Positions 13,671 to 21,552 of a stretch of DNA of 41,383 nucleotides are shown here, piece after piece (position 1 is the stretch's first letter; each line of letters starts with the position of its first letter). Origin of the DNA: an uncultured Desulfovibrio sp. (GTDB lineage Bacteria; Desulfobacterota; Desulfovibrionia; Desulfovibrionales; Desulfovibrionaceae); NCBI GenBank assembly GCA_944324555.1, contig CALUWU010000165.1, positions 1 to 41,383 of the forward strand, in the 5' to 3' direction. Position numbers and translations under genes: made by a program. The notes below the pieces were generated by a model that was not told the origin of the DNA, ran no database searches, and saw nothing but the letters and a program-made list of their open reading frames with translations.

Positions 13671-13748
13671 GCGAAGATTCCTTGACGGAAAGGTCGGAGA
13701 CGGCGGTCGCGGCGGCCTTGCGCGCGCCGGGAAAGGACGCGGTCGAAG

Positions 13749-13795
13749 AACCCGCGCCGCCGGGCGCCGGCCGGGCCGTCCCGGCGGCGCGGGTT
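13749..13795 (-). terminator. Terminator-like hairpin after gpmI
   Basis: AACCCGCGCCGCCGGG (13749-13764) pairs perfectly over 16 bp with CCCGGCGGCGCGGGTT (13780-13795). On the minus strand the hairpin is followed by TTCTTCG, so it most likely ends the rsfS-gpmI transcript. On the plus strand it is followed by GCTTTTG. Confidence 0.65.
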
Positions 13796-13836
13796 GCTTT
13801 TGACGAAAAAGACGGCGGAGGGGAACGGCGTCGGCC

Positions 13837-15363
13837 CTAGGCTTGCAGCAGGCTGTTCCCGCTCATGGCGTCGGGCCGGGGCAGGTTCCACAGATCCAGC
13901 AGGGTCGGGGCCACGTCGGCCAGCTTGCCGTCGCGCAGGCGGCGCGCGGCGCCGTCGCCTTCAAGCAGAAGGCAGGGCACGGGGTTGGTCGTGTGCGCGG
14001 TGAAGGGCGCGCCGTCGGGGCCGCGCATGACCTCGCAATTGCCGTGATCGGCGATGAGCAGCATGCGGCCCCCGCGGGCCCGGACGGCCTCGGCCATGCG
14101 GCCGACGCACCGGTCGACGGTTTCGCAGGCGCTTATGGCGGCGTCAAGCACGCCGGTATGTCCCACCATGTCGCCGTTGGCCAGATTGCAGACGATCAGA
14201 TCGTGCTTGCCCTCGTTCCAGTCGGCGAGAAAGGCGTCGGCGATTTGTTCCGCGCTCATGGCCGGGGCCAGGTCGTAGGTCGGCACGTCGCGGCGCGAGG
14301 GGATGAGCAGGCGATCCTCGCCGGGGAAGGGCGCTTCCACGCCGCCGTTGAAGAAATAGGTGACGTGAGCGTACTTTTCCGTTTCGGCAAGGCGCAGCTG
14401 GCGATATCCCAGCCCGGAAAGATATTCGCCCAGACCGTTGCGGACGGACTGCTTGGGAAAGGCCGCCGGCAGGGGCAGCTCCTCGTCGTACACCGTCATG
14501 GACGCCAGCGCGGCGAGGGCCGGGCGGCGGCCGCGCTCGAAGCCGTCAAAGGCGTCGTCGCAGAAGGCGCGCGCCAGCTCCCGCATGCGATCGGCGCGGA
14601 AATTGAAGAAGAACAGGACGTCGCCGTCGGCCAGCGCGGCCGTGTCGGAAAGGACGGTCGGGCGGACAAATTCGTCCGTCACGCCGGCGGCGTAGGAGGC
14701 CTTGAGGGCTTCGACCGCGTCGTCGGCGCGGACGCCCTTGCCGTGAACGAGCATGTTCCAGGCCTCGGCGACGCGATCCCAGCGTTTGTCGCGGTCCATG
14801 GCGTAGTAGCGCCCCGCGAGGGTGACCGCGGCGGCGTCGGGAAGGGCCGCGAGCGCCCGCTGCAACTCCGCCGCATAGCCGGCGCCGCTTTCGGGAGCGG
14901 TATCGCGGCCGTCCATGAAGCAGTGAACGCGCACGGGAACGCCGGCCCGGGCCGCCGCGGCGCAGAGCGCCTCGAGGTGGCGGATGTGGCTGTGCACGCC
15001 GCCGTCGGAGAGCAGGCCCGCCAGGTGCAGCCTGCCGCCGGAGGCGCGCGCGGCGTCCAGCAGGCCGACAAAGACGGGGTTCGCGCTCAGCGATCCGTCT
15101 TCCACGGCCATGTCGATGCGGGTCATGTCCTGATAGACGACGCGCCCGGCCCCGATGTTGAGGTGTCCGACCTCGGAATTGCCCATGTAGCCGTCGGGCA
15201 GGCCGACGGCGCGGCCCGACGCGTTCAGGCGCGCGTGGGGGCAGGAGGCGAACAGCGCGTCCAGACTGGGCGTGCGGGCCGCGGAAGGCGCGTTGTACGG
15301 GCCGGCGGGCGCGATGCCCCAGCCATCAAGAATGAGCAGCAGGGTCGGCGTGAGGGCGTTCAT
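13837..15363 (-). CDS. gpmI: 2,3-bisphosphoglycerate-independent phosphoglycerate mutase
   Basis: This Mn-dependent enzyme interconverts 3- and 2-phosphoglycerate in glycolysis and gluconeogenesis. It has 508 residues, the normal length. The ATG at 15363-15361 (MNALTPTLLLILDGWG) has GGAAGGATAA upstream. Metal- and phospho-site motifs are all present: LDGWG (Asp13), MGNSEVGHLNIGAGR with catalytic Ser63, SDGGVHSH, FMDGRDT, GRYYAMDRDKRWDR, FNFRADR, EKYAHVTYFFNGG, NGDMVGHTG and ADHGN. It follows rsfS after only 7 bp, so the two are co-transcribed, and a strong hairpin lies downstream. Confidence 0.97.
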   Translation of the reverse strand: MNALTPTLLLILDGWGIAPAGPYNAPSAARTPSLDALFASCPHARLNASGRAVGLPDGYMGNSEVGHLNIGAGRVVYQDMTRIDMAVEDGSLSANPVFVGLLDAARASGGRLHLAGLLSDGGVHSHIRHLEALCAAAARAGVPVRVHCFMDGRDTAPESGAGYAAELQRALAALPDAAAVTLAGRYYAMDRDKRWDRVAEAWNMLVHGKGVRADDAVEALKASYAAGVTDEFVRPTVLSDTAALADGDVLFFFNFRADRMRELARAFCDDAFDGFERGRRPALAALASMTVYDEELPLPAAFPKQSVRNGLGEYLSGLGYRQLRLAETEKYAHVTYFFNGGVEAPFPGEDRLLIPSRRDVPTYDLAPAMSAEQIADAFLADWNEGKHDLIVCNLANGDMVGHTGVLDAAISACETVDRCVGRMAEAVRARGGRMLLIADHGNCEVMRGPDGAPFTAHTTNPVPCLLLEGDGAARRLRDGKLADVAPTLLDLWNLPRPDAMSGNSLLQA

Positions 15364-15370
15364 GGGGGCG

Positions 15371-15763
15371 TTATCCTTCCCGGGGAGCCGTGCGCGCGGA
15401 CGCGACCGCGCCCCAGAGATTTTCGAGTTTGTAGAGTTCCCGGGTCGCGGACTGGAAGATGTTGACGACGACATCGTTGCAGTCCACAAGAATCCACTGG
15501 CCCGCGGCGTACCCTTCCATGCGGAGGTATTCGAGGTTTCGTTCGCGGCAGTACGCGCCGATGCCGTCGGCGAGGCTCTGGGCATGGCGGACGGAGGTGG
15601 CCGTCGCCACGATCATGCCTTCGGCAAAGGCGCCCGTTCCCGCGAGATCGAGGACGGTCACTTCGAGGGCCTTGTGTTCTTCCAGCCAGTCGCGGATGCC
15701 GGCGAGCTTTTCGCCCGTCGGCATCGTGGAAAATTGCTTGGGTTTTTCAGTAAGGGTTTGCAT
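15371..15763 (-). CDS. rsfS: Ribosomal silencing factor RsfS
   Basis: RsfS binds ribosomal protein uL14 and blocks joining of the 30S and 50S subunits when nutrients are scarce. The protein has 130 residues. Recognisable parts are the KALEVTVLDLAGTGAFAEGMIVATATSVRHAQ block and the family signature GQWILVDCNDVVVNIFQ near residues 88-104. The latter normally reads WxLxDxxDVxVHxF, and here Asn replaces the usual His. The ATG at 15763-15761 is the first possible start after an in-frame stop. Its Shine-Dalgarno is poor (GAGGG only one base away), so the true start is a little uncertain. gpmI follows after 7 bp. Confidence 0.93.
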   Translation of the reverse strand: MQTLTEKPKQFSTMPTGEKLAGIRDWLEEHKALEVTVLDLAGTGAFAEGMIVATATSVRHAQSLADGIGAYCRERNLEYLRMEGYAAGQWILVDCNDVVVNIFQSATRELYKLENLWGAVASARTAPREG

Positions 15764-15925
15764 GCCCTCGATCTACAGGAAAGCGGCGGCGAGGGCAATG
15801 GGCGGGAGAGGGAAAAGGGCGGCGTGTCGCGGCGTTTCTCCCCCTTGACCGGCAGGGCTATTTGGGGCATGCCAGTAGACGCGAGAAACGCAAGGCATGG
15901 TGCATGACAGCCAAGGAGTACAACC

Positions 15926-17230
15926 GTGATTTTCGATATCCGCAAGGAAACGCTGCCTCGTGAGGAGATCGAGGCGTTGCAGTTGCGTCGTCTGCGCGAC
16001 ATGTGCGCTCGCGTCTATGCCAATGTTCCCTTTTACCAGAAGCGGTTCAAGGAATCCGGCATTACGCCCGCGGACATAAAGACGCTCGCCGACCTCAGGA
16101 ATCTGCCTTTTACGGAAAAGCAGGATCTGCGCGATTATTATCCTTTCGGTCTGTTTGCCGTGCCGCGCGAGAACATCGTCCGCCTGCATGCGTCGAGCGG
16201 CACCACGGGCAAGGCCGTGGTGGTGGGCTATACGGCGAGAGACCTGGAAAACTGGGCCGAGGCCGCGGCGCGCAGCCTTGCGGCGGCGGGCGTGAGCCAT
16301 CTGGACACGGTGCACGTGGCCTACGGCTACGGCCTGTTCACGGGGGGGCTGGGCGCGCACGGCGGCGCCGAGCGGCTGGGGGCCACGGTCGTGCCCGCTT
16401 CCGGCGGCGCGACGCGGCGTCAGGCCATGCTGCTGCGCGATTTCGGCGCGACGGCCCTGTGCTGCACGCCTTCCTACGCCCTGCATCTGTGGGAGGCCGG
16501 GCAGGAGATCGGCATCGACTTCAAGGACCTGCCCCTGCGGACCGGCGTGTTCGGCGCGGAGCCCTGGTCCGAGGAAATGCGCCGCGACATCGAGCAGAAA
16601 ATGGGCATTAACGCCCTGAATATTTACGGTCTGTCGGAAATCATGGGGCCGGGCGTGGCCATGGAATGCGTGGAAGCCAAGAGCGGCATGCACCTCTGGG
16701 AAGACTTCTTCCTGCCGGAAATCATCGATCCCGTCACCGGCGAGCAGCTGCCGCCCGGCGAGGTCGGGGAACTGGTGCTGACGACCCTGACGAAGGAAGG
16801 CATTCCCATGGTCCGCTACCGCACGCGCGACCTGACCAGCCTGGACTATACGCCGTGCAGCTGCGGGCGCACCCATGTCCGCATCACCCGTCTGCGGGGA
16901 CGCACGGACGACATGCTGATCATTCGCGGCGTGAACGTCTTCCCGCAGCAGATCGAGGGGCTGCTTGTGGAGCAGCGCGTGCTTTCGCCCAACTATCAGC
17001 TTGTGGTGGATCGGGTAAACAATCTGGATACGCTTGAAGTCCGCGTGGAAATGGGCGAGCACCTGTTTGCCGACGAGATCGGCAAGCTGCAGACGCTGGA
17101 GCGGACGCTGCAGAAGAACATCAAGGAATACCTGGGCGTCACCGTAAAGGTGCGTCTCATGGAACCGCATTCCATCGAGCGTTCGGAAGGCAAGGCCAGG
17201 CGTATCGTGGACAATCGGCCGAAGGAGTGA
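15926..17230 (+). CDS. paaK: Phenylacetate-CoA ligase (AMP-forming)
   Basis: This enzyme activates phenylacetate or a related aryl acid to its CoA thioester using ATP. It has 434 residues, the usual length. The start is GTG at 15926, with AAGGAG 7 bases upstream. The P-loop-like ATP motif SSGTTGK is at residues 90-96. [10 protein letters not shown] (about 232-241), YRTRDLT and [20 protein letters not shown] (the hinge and C-terminal domain) are all present. In anaerobes PaaK often serves in aromatic amino-acid catabolism together with indolepyruvate-type oxidoreductases; no iorAB genes are in this window. It is divergent from rsfS across 162 bp, and a small membrane protein gene follows on the same strand. 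Confidence 0.95.
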   Translation: MIFDIRKETLPREEIEALQLRRLRDMCARVYANVPFYQKRFKESGITPADIKTLADLRNLPFTEKQDLRDYYPFGLFAVPRENIVRLHASSGTTGKAVVVGYTARDLENWAEAAARSLAAAGVSHLDTVHVAYGYGLFTGGLGAHGGAERLGATVVPASGGATRRQAMLLRDFGATALCCTPSYALHLWEAGQEIGIDFKDLPLRTGVFGAEPWSEEMRRDIEQKMGINALNIYGLSEIMGPGVAMECVEAKSGMHLWEDFFLPEIIDPVTGEQLPPGEVGELVLTTLTKEGIPMVRYRTRDLTSLDYTPCSCGRTHVRITRLRGRTDDMLIIRGVNVFPQQIEGLLVEQRVLSPNYQLVVDRVNNLDTLEVRVEMGEHLFADEIGKLQTLERTLQKNIKEYLGVTVKVRLMEPHSIERSEGKARRIVDNRPKE

Positions 17231-17304
17231 TCGGGCGGCCAGTCGCGTTTCCCGCCGCGCGCGGGGAGGCGCGACGCGCCGTGCAGCATTCCGCAGGAGG
17301 TAGC

Positions 17305-17397
17305 ATGACTCTTGACGTACTGAACACGCTGGCCATTACCGTCATCGCCGTCGGCGCGCTGTTCCTGTTTGCCCGGCTGGGCAGGGGCGGCTGCTGA
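17305..17397 (+). CDS. 30-residue single-span membrane microprotein
   Basis: This short open frame starts at ATG 17305 and has an excellent Shine-Dalgarno, CAGGAGGT, 5 bases upstream. It encodes 30 residues: an N-terminal MTLDVLNT, one hydrophobic helix (about residues 8-23, AITVIAVGALFLFARL) and a short basic tail ending GRGGC. The strong ribosome site, the clean transmembrane segment and the intrinsic terminator 77 bases downstream support a real gene. It lies 74 bp after paaK on the same strand and is probably co-transcribed. I do not recognise the family. The terminal Cys may be functionally relevant. Confidence 0.65.
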   Translation: MTLDVLNTLAITVIAVGALFLFARLGRGGC

Positions 17398-17473
17398 GGG
17401 CCGCGTCCTTCATCCCGGCGGGATGACGACAGAAGAAAGTAGACCGCGCGTCTTGCGCCATTTCTGAAATGGC

Positions 17474-17519
17474 AACGGCTCCGGCGACTGCGAAAGGCAG
17501 TCCCGGAGCCGTTTTGTTT
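17474..17519 (+). terminator. Terminator of the paaK/microprotein transcript
   Basis: AACGGCTCCGG (17474-17484) pairs with CCGGAGCCGTT (17503-17513). Inside it GACTGC (17486-17491) pairs with GCAGTC (17497-17502) around a 5-nt loop. The T-rich tail TTGTTT follows. Confidence 0.9.
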
Positions 17520-17590
17520 CGAAAGGGCGGGGGCGTTCAAATAGAAAGTGCAGGCTGCGCAGGGCCCTTGAAAGGCGTCCCCTTTATATT

Positions 17591-17685
17591 AAAAAAATGT
17601 CCATCTTTGCCTGTATGTCAGGCGCGGGTTTTGGGGAAGAGGGGGGAGTGTGAGGGGGAAGAAACGCAATGAGTCCTGAACCTAG
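17591..17685 (+). repeat. Dispersed repeat family 1, short copy
   Basis: This shares TCCATCTTTGCCTG, GCGCGGGTTTTGGGGAAGA, GGGGGAGT, TGAGGGGGAA and a terminal GAACCTAG with the copy at 32692-32872. Compared with that copy it lacks the inner segment and the right inverted arm. Its terminal CTA supplies, on the minus strand, the TAG stop codon (17684-17682) of the diguanylate cyclase gene. Confidence 0.8.
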
Positions 17686-19274
17686 CCCAGGGGGATACGC
17701 GCGCGCACGCAGTCCCGGCCGTCGGTCTTGGCCCGGTAAAGGTGGGTGTCGGCCTGCCGCAGCAGCGTCTCGTTGGAGCAGTAGTCTCCTTCGTCGCGCA
17801 CGGCCACGCCGATGCTCACCGTCAGCACTCCCGGGGGGTTGCCCGGATGGGGGATTTGCAGGGCGCGCACGCCGAGGCGGATTTCTTCCGCCAGCCGCGC
17901 CGCGTCGCGCGCCTGCTCGCCGGAGATGAGCGCGCAAAATTCTTCTCCGCCGTAGCGGTAGAAGGCCCCCTTGTCGCCCAGGGCTGCCGCGCCGGCCTGA
18001 GCGACCATCCGCAGCGCCTCGTCGCCCATCTGATGCCCGAAGGTATCGTTGTAGGCCTTGAAGTTGTCCACGTCCAGCAGGAGTACGCCGAGGGCGCAGC
18101 GCGGTTCCATTGCGGCAAGGGCCGCGTCGAGGCTGCGGCGGTTGGGGACGCCGCTCAGCTCGTCCATGAAGCTCATCTGACGGAATTCGCTGCACTCTTC
18201 GGCCAGATTGAGGGAATGGGCCTTCATTCCCGCGATAAGCTCCCTCAGGCGCGGCAGCATGCCGACCAGATCGTCAAGCTCGCGTATGCGGCTTGGGGGC
18301 GGCGTTTCGCAGTCGCCGCTCGCTTCGAGCCGCCGCAGCTGCTGCGAGGCGAGAGAAATGGGGCGTATCACCTTGTGCAGGAAGATCAGGAAGCAGAGAA
18401 TGCCGGCAATCGAAATCACCACGATGGAAATGATGACGACCAGTTCAAGGTGACAGTGTTCCACGTCCATCGTTTCGACGGCGTCGCGAATGGCCTGATT
18501 GTTGGCTGCTTCAAAGCGGGAAAACCAGTCGCGCAGGCGGAAATCTATGGCGGAGCTCAGGTTGTAGACGACGATTTGCGCCTGATGCTGCCGCTGCCAG
18601 GCCTCTTCAAGGAGATTCAGGCCGGCGGCGACTTCCCGGCAGAGATGCGTCCCCTTCAGGGCGGGGCTGGTTTTGCACAGCTCAAGGGGCTCTTGAAAGC
18701 CGCGGAGCGATTCGCGAAAGCGCGCCTCGGCCGAACCGAGATCCAGTTCGCTGTAGGGGCTGGCGGCCGGAATTTCCGGGGCGGCGAACATCCGGCCGGA
18801 CACGGCGGACAGGCGGTTCGTCCGGCGCGCGAGCCTTGAGGATATGCAGATGAAATCGGCCTTTTCCCTGCTCGCGGTCAGCTTCGCGCTTTCGAGATCG
18901 TCCAGAAAGCGGCGCAGCTCGTCGGTATCCGCGGACGACAGCGTCCTGTCGACAAAGGTCTTGTCCAGTTGCAGGCGGGCGTCGGCCAGCGCCCTGCGGC
19001 ACAGATCCATGTTGTCGGAAAGACGCACGCTGAGAACCGCCCGCCGCAGGGCCTCCACGCGTCTTTGCAGGGGGTGGCGCGCCTGATAGTCGGGCAGATA
19101 TTTTTCGCTGATGAGCAGCGCGGCGGTATCCATTCTGTGAAGGCCGTTGACGAGCAGGCCGAATGCCGCGGCAATGAGAAGGATGATGGGAAAGGCCAGC
19201 AGAATGCAATACCAATAGACGCCCAGTTTCCGTTGCTTTCGGAAAAAAGAGCGGACAGGCGAGGGGCCCGGCAT
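17682..19274 (-). CDS. Membrane-bound diguanylate cyclase (GGDEF domain)
   Basis: This enzyme makes cyclic di-GMP from two GTP. It has 530 residues. The first membrane helix is at about 20-42 and a periplasmic helical sensor region spans roughly 43-275. The second helix is at about 277-298 (VVIISIVVISIAGILCFLIFL), followed by a HAMP-like linker. The catalytic domain occupies about 360-525 and carries FMDELSGVPNRRSLD, LLDVDNFKAYNDTFGHQMGDEALR and YGGEEF near residue 440, so it should be active. The product-inhibition I-site is absent: the position four residues before the Arg of RYGGEEF is Gly instead of Asp. The start ATG follows GGAG. It lies 18 bp after moaA on the same strand. The sensed signal is unknown. 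Confidence 0.92.
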   Translation of the reverse strand: MPGPSPVRSFFRKQRKLGVYWYCILLAFPIILLIAAAFGLLVNGLHRMDTAALLISEKYLPDYQARHPLQRRVEALRRAVLSVRLSDNMDLCRRALADARLQLDKTFVDRTLSSADTDELRRFLDDLESAKLTASREKADFICISSRLARRTNRLSAVSGRMFAAPEIPAASPYSELDLGSAEARFRESLRGFQEPLELCKTSPALKGTHLCREVAAGLNLLEEAWQRQHQAQIVVYNLSSAIDFRLRDWFSRFEAANNQAIRDAVETMDVEHCHLELVVIISIVVISIAGILCFLIFLHKVIRPISLASQQLRRLEASGDCETPPPSRIRELDDLVGMLPRLRELIAGMKAHSLNLAEECSEFRQMSFMDELSGVPNRRSLDAALAAMEPRCALGVLLLDVDNFKAYNDTFGHQMGDEALRMVAQAGAAALGDKGAFYRYGGEEFCALISGEQARDAARLAEEIRLGVRALQIPHPGNPPGVLTVSIGVAVRDEGDYCSNETLLRQADTHLYRAKTDGRDCVRARIPLG

Positions 19275-19292
19275 GACAGCTCCAGAAAAATG

Positions 19293-20339
19293 TTAGCCGC
19301 CGATACCCACCATGTGCTTGGAGGCAACGGCAGCCCCCTGACGGGCGGCAAGCAATTCCGCGCCCACCGGCTTGAGGCGGCAGGCTTCGCTAATGGTACG
19401 CGCTATGAAAGCGTCGTCAAGACCGGGCGTCCGCAGCATGCCCCGCAGGGCGTATTCCTTGTCGGCAAAGAGGCAGGTTCGCACGTTGCCGTCGCTGGTC
19501 AGGCGCAGCCGGTTGCAGGTGGCGCAGAAATGATTGCTCAGGGGAGAGATGAAGCCAAGACGGCCCTTGCCGCCCGCAAGACGGAACATGCGGGCCGGGC
19601 CGCTGGTGTCCTTGCCGTCGTCGTCGGGGATCAGGCGCGCGAGGCGCCCGGCCTCGGCGCGGATGTCGTCGGCGGACCAGAAGTGCCGTTCGTCCCAGCG
19701 CGTGCCGCTGCCCATGGGCATGAATTCGATGAAGCGGACGTCCACCGGGAGCGTCATGGCCGCATGGACGAAATCGTCCAGCTGGCCGTCGTTGACGCCG
19801 CGCAGGGCAACGGCGTTGATTTTTACCCGCAGGCCGGCGACGAGCAGGCCGTCCACGGCGGCCAGCACGGCGGGCAGCAGATCATGCCCCGTCACCCTGG
19901 CGAAGGTGGCGCGATCAAAGCTGTCCAGGGAAATATTGACCACGCTCACGCCCACGCGGCGCAGGAGGGGGATGTGGGGTTCCAGCAGGGTCGCGTTGGT
20001 CGTCAGGCGCAGATCGAGATCGTCGTGGCGGCGGTGCAGCATGGCCAGAAAGTCGTCGCAGCCCTTGCGGGCAAAGGGCTCGCCGCCGGTGAGACGCACC
20101 TTGCGGACGCCCATGGCGCGCACGATGCGCACCACGCGCGCCATTTCCTCATAGCGCAGGATATGATCGTGCGGAATGAAGTCGCGCTGTTCCACGCTGC
20201 GGCAGTAAAGGCAGTGCAGATTGCAGCGATCCGTCACCGACAGGCGGAGATAGCGCACGCTGCGGCCGTGCGCGTCGTGGAGCGGGGAGGCGGAGACGGT
20301 GTTGCCAAGAGAAGGGAATGGATTTACAGAAGTCGCCAT
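19293..20339 (-). CDS. moaA: GTP 3',8-cyclase MoaA (molybdenum cofactor biosynthesis)
   Basis: This radical-SAM enzyme performs the first step of molybdopterin synthesis, converting GTP to 3',8-cyclo-GTP. It has 348 residues. The N-terminal cluster motif is CNLHCLYC (Cys39, 43, 46) and the C-terminal second cluster motif is CATCNRLRLTSDGNVRTC. The protein ends in the double Gly that MoaA needs for catalysis. The ATG at 20339-20337 was chosen because it gives a normal MoaA N-terminus, no other start lies between it and the conserved YLRLSVTDRCN, and AGG lies about 8 bases upstream. This start overlaps the start codon of a divergent gene within CATG. Its product is needed by molybdoenzymes such as the one encoded at 30382. 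Confidence 0.96.
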   Translation of the reverse strand: MATSVNPFPSLGNTVSASPLHDAHGRSVRYLRLSVTDRCNLHCLYCRSVEQRDFIPHDHILRYEEMARVVRIVRAMGVRKVRLTGGEPFARKGCDDFLAMLHRRHDDLDLRLTTNATLLEPHIPLLRRVGVSVVNISLDSFDRATFARVTGHDLLPAVLAAVDGLLVAGLRVKINAVALRGVNDGQLDDFVHAAMTLPVDVRFIEFMPMGSGTRWDERHFWSADDIRAEAGRLARLIPDDDGKDTSGPARMFRLAGGKGRLGFISPLSNHFCATCNRLRLTSDGNVRTCLFADKEYALRGMLRTPGLDDAFIARTISEACRLKPVGAELLAARQGAAVASKHMVGIGG

Positions 20340-20616
20340 GAGATACCTGCTTGCCTGCTCGGCCGTGGCCGCATGTCTGGGAATTCCCGCCATCCTGTAC
20401 GCATGGGACGGATTCGACGCCGCCACGACGGACCTTGTGGAAGTCCTGCCCGACGCGCTGCCCTCCAGAGGGGACGCCGTTGACGTTCGGGACTATGTCA
20501 CAGACACGGTGCAGACCTGTCTGGTGGAGAATGTGACGCGCAACGCACGCACCGTGGAACTGTCCGTTCGCACGCCGGAAGGGCGCTGGCGGACGCTGGT
20601 CATGGAGGGAAGATAG
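20338..20616 (+). CDS. Small exported hypothetical protein (DUF5334-like)
   Basis: This is a 92-residue protein with a signal peptide (MRYLLACSAVAACLGIPAILYA, cleavage likely after residue 22). A mature domain of about 70 residues follows, beginning WDGFDAATTDLVEV and ending with a repeated-strand pattern (ARTVELSVRTPEGRWRTLVM). The overall pattern WDG..D...VEV...V.D......V..V....R.VE..V....G..R.L.M resembles small periplasmic proteins grouped as DUF5334, but I am matching by eye. The ribosome site is weak (AGAAG). The ATG at 20338 overlaps the moaA start codon on the other strand. A terminator follows 52 bases downstream. The function is unknown. Confidence 0.7.
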   Translation: MRYLLACSAVAACLGIPAILYAWDGFDAATTDLVEVLPDALPSRGDAVDVRDYVTDTVQTCLVENVTRNARTVELSVRTPEGRWRTLVMEGR

Positions 20617-20668
20617 CACGCATGCCCGCAAAAGGGAACGCTCGCCGCGCTCTTCCTTTCCTGAAAAA

Positions 20669-20700
20669 AACGCCTTGCGGCATTCGCAAGGCGTTTTCTT
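20669..20700. terminator. Bidirectional terminator
   Basis: AACGCCTTGCG (20669-20679) and CGCAAGGCGTT (20685-20695) form an 11-bp stem with a 5-nt loop. The plus-strand tail is TTCTTCC. The minus-strand tail, from 20670 leftwards, is a run of T residues. It can serve both the small exported gene and the convergent minus gene at 20815. Confidence 0.85.
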
Positions 20701-20710
20701 CCTTTCCGGG

Positions 20711-20808
20711 GCCGTCCGGCCAGAAGCGAGCGGAAAAACAGCGCTTTTTCCGAAAAACGACAGGCCGTACGGTTTGAAACGCGCCGCGTTTCAAACTGAA
20801 AATGCGCT
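20711..20808 (-). repeat. Dispersed repeat family 2, diverged copy
   Basis: Read on the minus strand this begins AGCGCATTTTCAGTTTGAAACGC. It continues with GCGCGTTTCAAACCGTACGGCCTGTCGTTTTTCGG and AAAAAGCGCTGTTTTTCCGC, and ends CTGGCCGGACGGC. It aligns over about 98 bp with 35827-35924 on the plus strand. The distal part and the CTAG ends of that copy are missing here. Confidence 0.85.
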
Positions 20809-20814
20809 GGGAAC

Positions 20815-21378
20815 CTATTCTCCGGCGTCGCGTTCGTAGCCGGGCAGCAGCACGCTCGCGGCCTGGTTCTGCCCCTGCCCCTTGGGGCACTGGTTCTGGA
20901 GATGACAGATCTCGCAGCCGCCCTTGAAGGGGAAATGCGTCACCACGGCAAAGCGGCGGTCGAGCGTGGCCGCGCCTTCCTTGTAGCGCAGGCCCAGCTC
21001 GTCCAGCGCGGCCTTGAGGGCCTCGGTCGGCCGGGGCGCGGGGGCGCAGCCCGCGTCCTCCACCTGCGGCAGCAGCTCGCGCACGGCCGCCATGCAGAGG
21101 AACTGGGCGAGGTTGTTGTCCTGCCAGCCGTCGGACGGGGATTTTTCCCAGGCGGCGTCGACCTGCCGTTCCACGGCTTCGGGGAGCCAGACGACAAGAT
21201 AGGAAATTGCTCCCGCGGCGATTTCCCGCGTCTTGAGCAGGGGCAGCCATTCGCCCCACAGCTTTATGAGGCGCTCCAGCGTCGCGCCGCCAAGACGGCT
21301 TTCCTGGCACATGACCATGAAGCCTTCCATATCAAAATAGGGTGCAACCTCGTGTTCGACAATGCGGGTTTCGCTCAC
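20815..21378 (-). CDS. Hypothetical protein with C-terminal cysteine motif
   Basis: This 187-residue soluble protein has no signal peptide. Most of it is predicted alpha-helical. Near the C-terminus (about residues 155-164) it carries GGCEICHLQNQCPKG, that is C-x2-C-x5-C, which could bind an iron-sulfur cluster or zinc. A further Cys lies near residue 110. The start is GTG (21378-21376) with AAGGAG 7 bases upstream. A perfect 7-bp hairpin (21397-21413) sits just above it in the leader. It is divergent from the miaB operon and stands alone. I do not recognise the family. Confidence 0.7.
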   Translation of the reverse strand: MSETRIVEHEVAPYFDMEGFMVMCQESRLGGATLERLIKLWGEWLPLLKTREIAAGAISYLVVWLPEAVERQVDAAWEKSPSDGWQDNNLAQFLCMAAVRELLPQVEDAGCAPAPRPTEALKAALDELGLRYKEGAATLDRRFAVVTHFPFKGGCEICHLQNQCPKGQGQNQAASVLLPGYERDAGE

Positions 21379-21396
21379 GCTCGTCTCCTTCTTGCT

Positions 21397-21413
21397 CGGC
21401 GTTCTGAACGCCG
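21397..21413. other. Hairpin in the leader of the gene at 20815
   Basis: CGGCGTT and AACGCCG pair perfectly around CTG, immediately upstream of the AAGGAG ribosome site of the minus-strand gene starting at 21378. It could be a translational control element; no further evidence is visible. Confidence 0.4.
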
Positions 21414-21473
21414 GATTCTGTGCGGGGTATTGTAGTCACGGCCGGGGCCGCGTCAAGGGCGCGCGCAAGGCGC

Positions 21474-21502
21474 TTTACTTCACGCCCCGTCTTTTTTACC
21501 AT
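21474..21502 (+). promoter_or_regulatory. Possible promoter of the miaB operon
   Basis: TTTACT (21474-21479) and TACCAT (21497-21502) are spaced 17 bp apart, about 50 bases before the first gene. The -10 element is a poor match. A 10-bp GC hairpin (21509-21530) follows in the leader. Confidence 0.3.
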
Positions 21503-21552
21503 TGCACGCCCGCGCGCCCCGGCGCGCGGGAAAATTCGTTACAGGAGCCCAC

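Noticed and set aside
15773-17170. Minus-strand open frame opposite paaK
   Set aside because: His/Ala/Arg-rich shadow. paaK has complete motifs on the plus strand.
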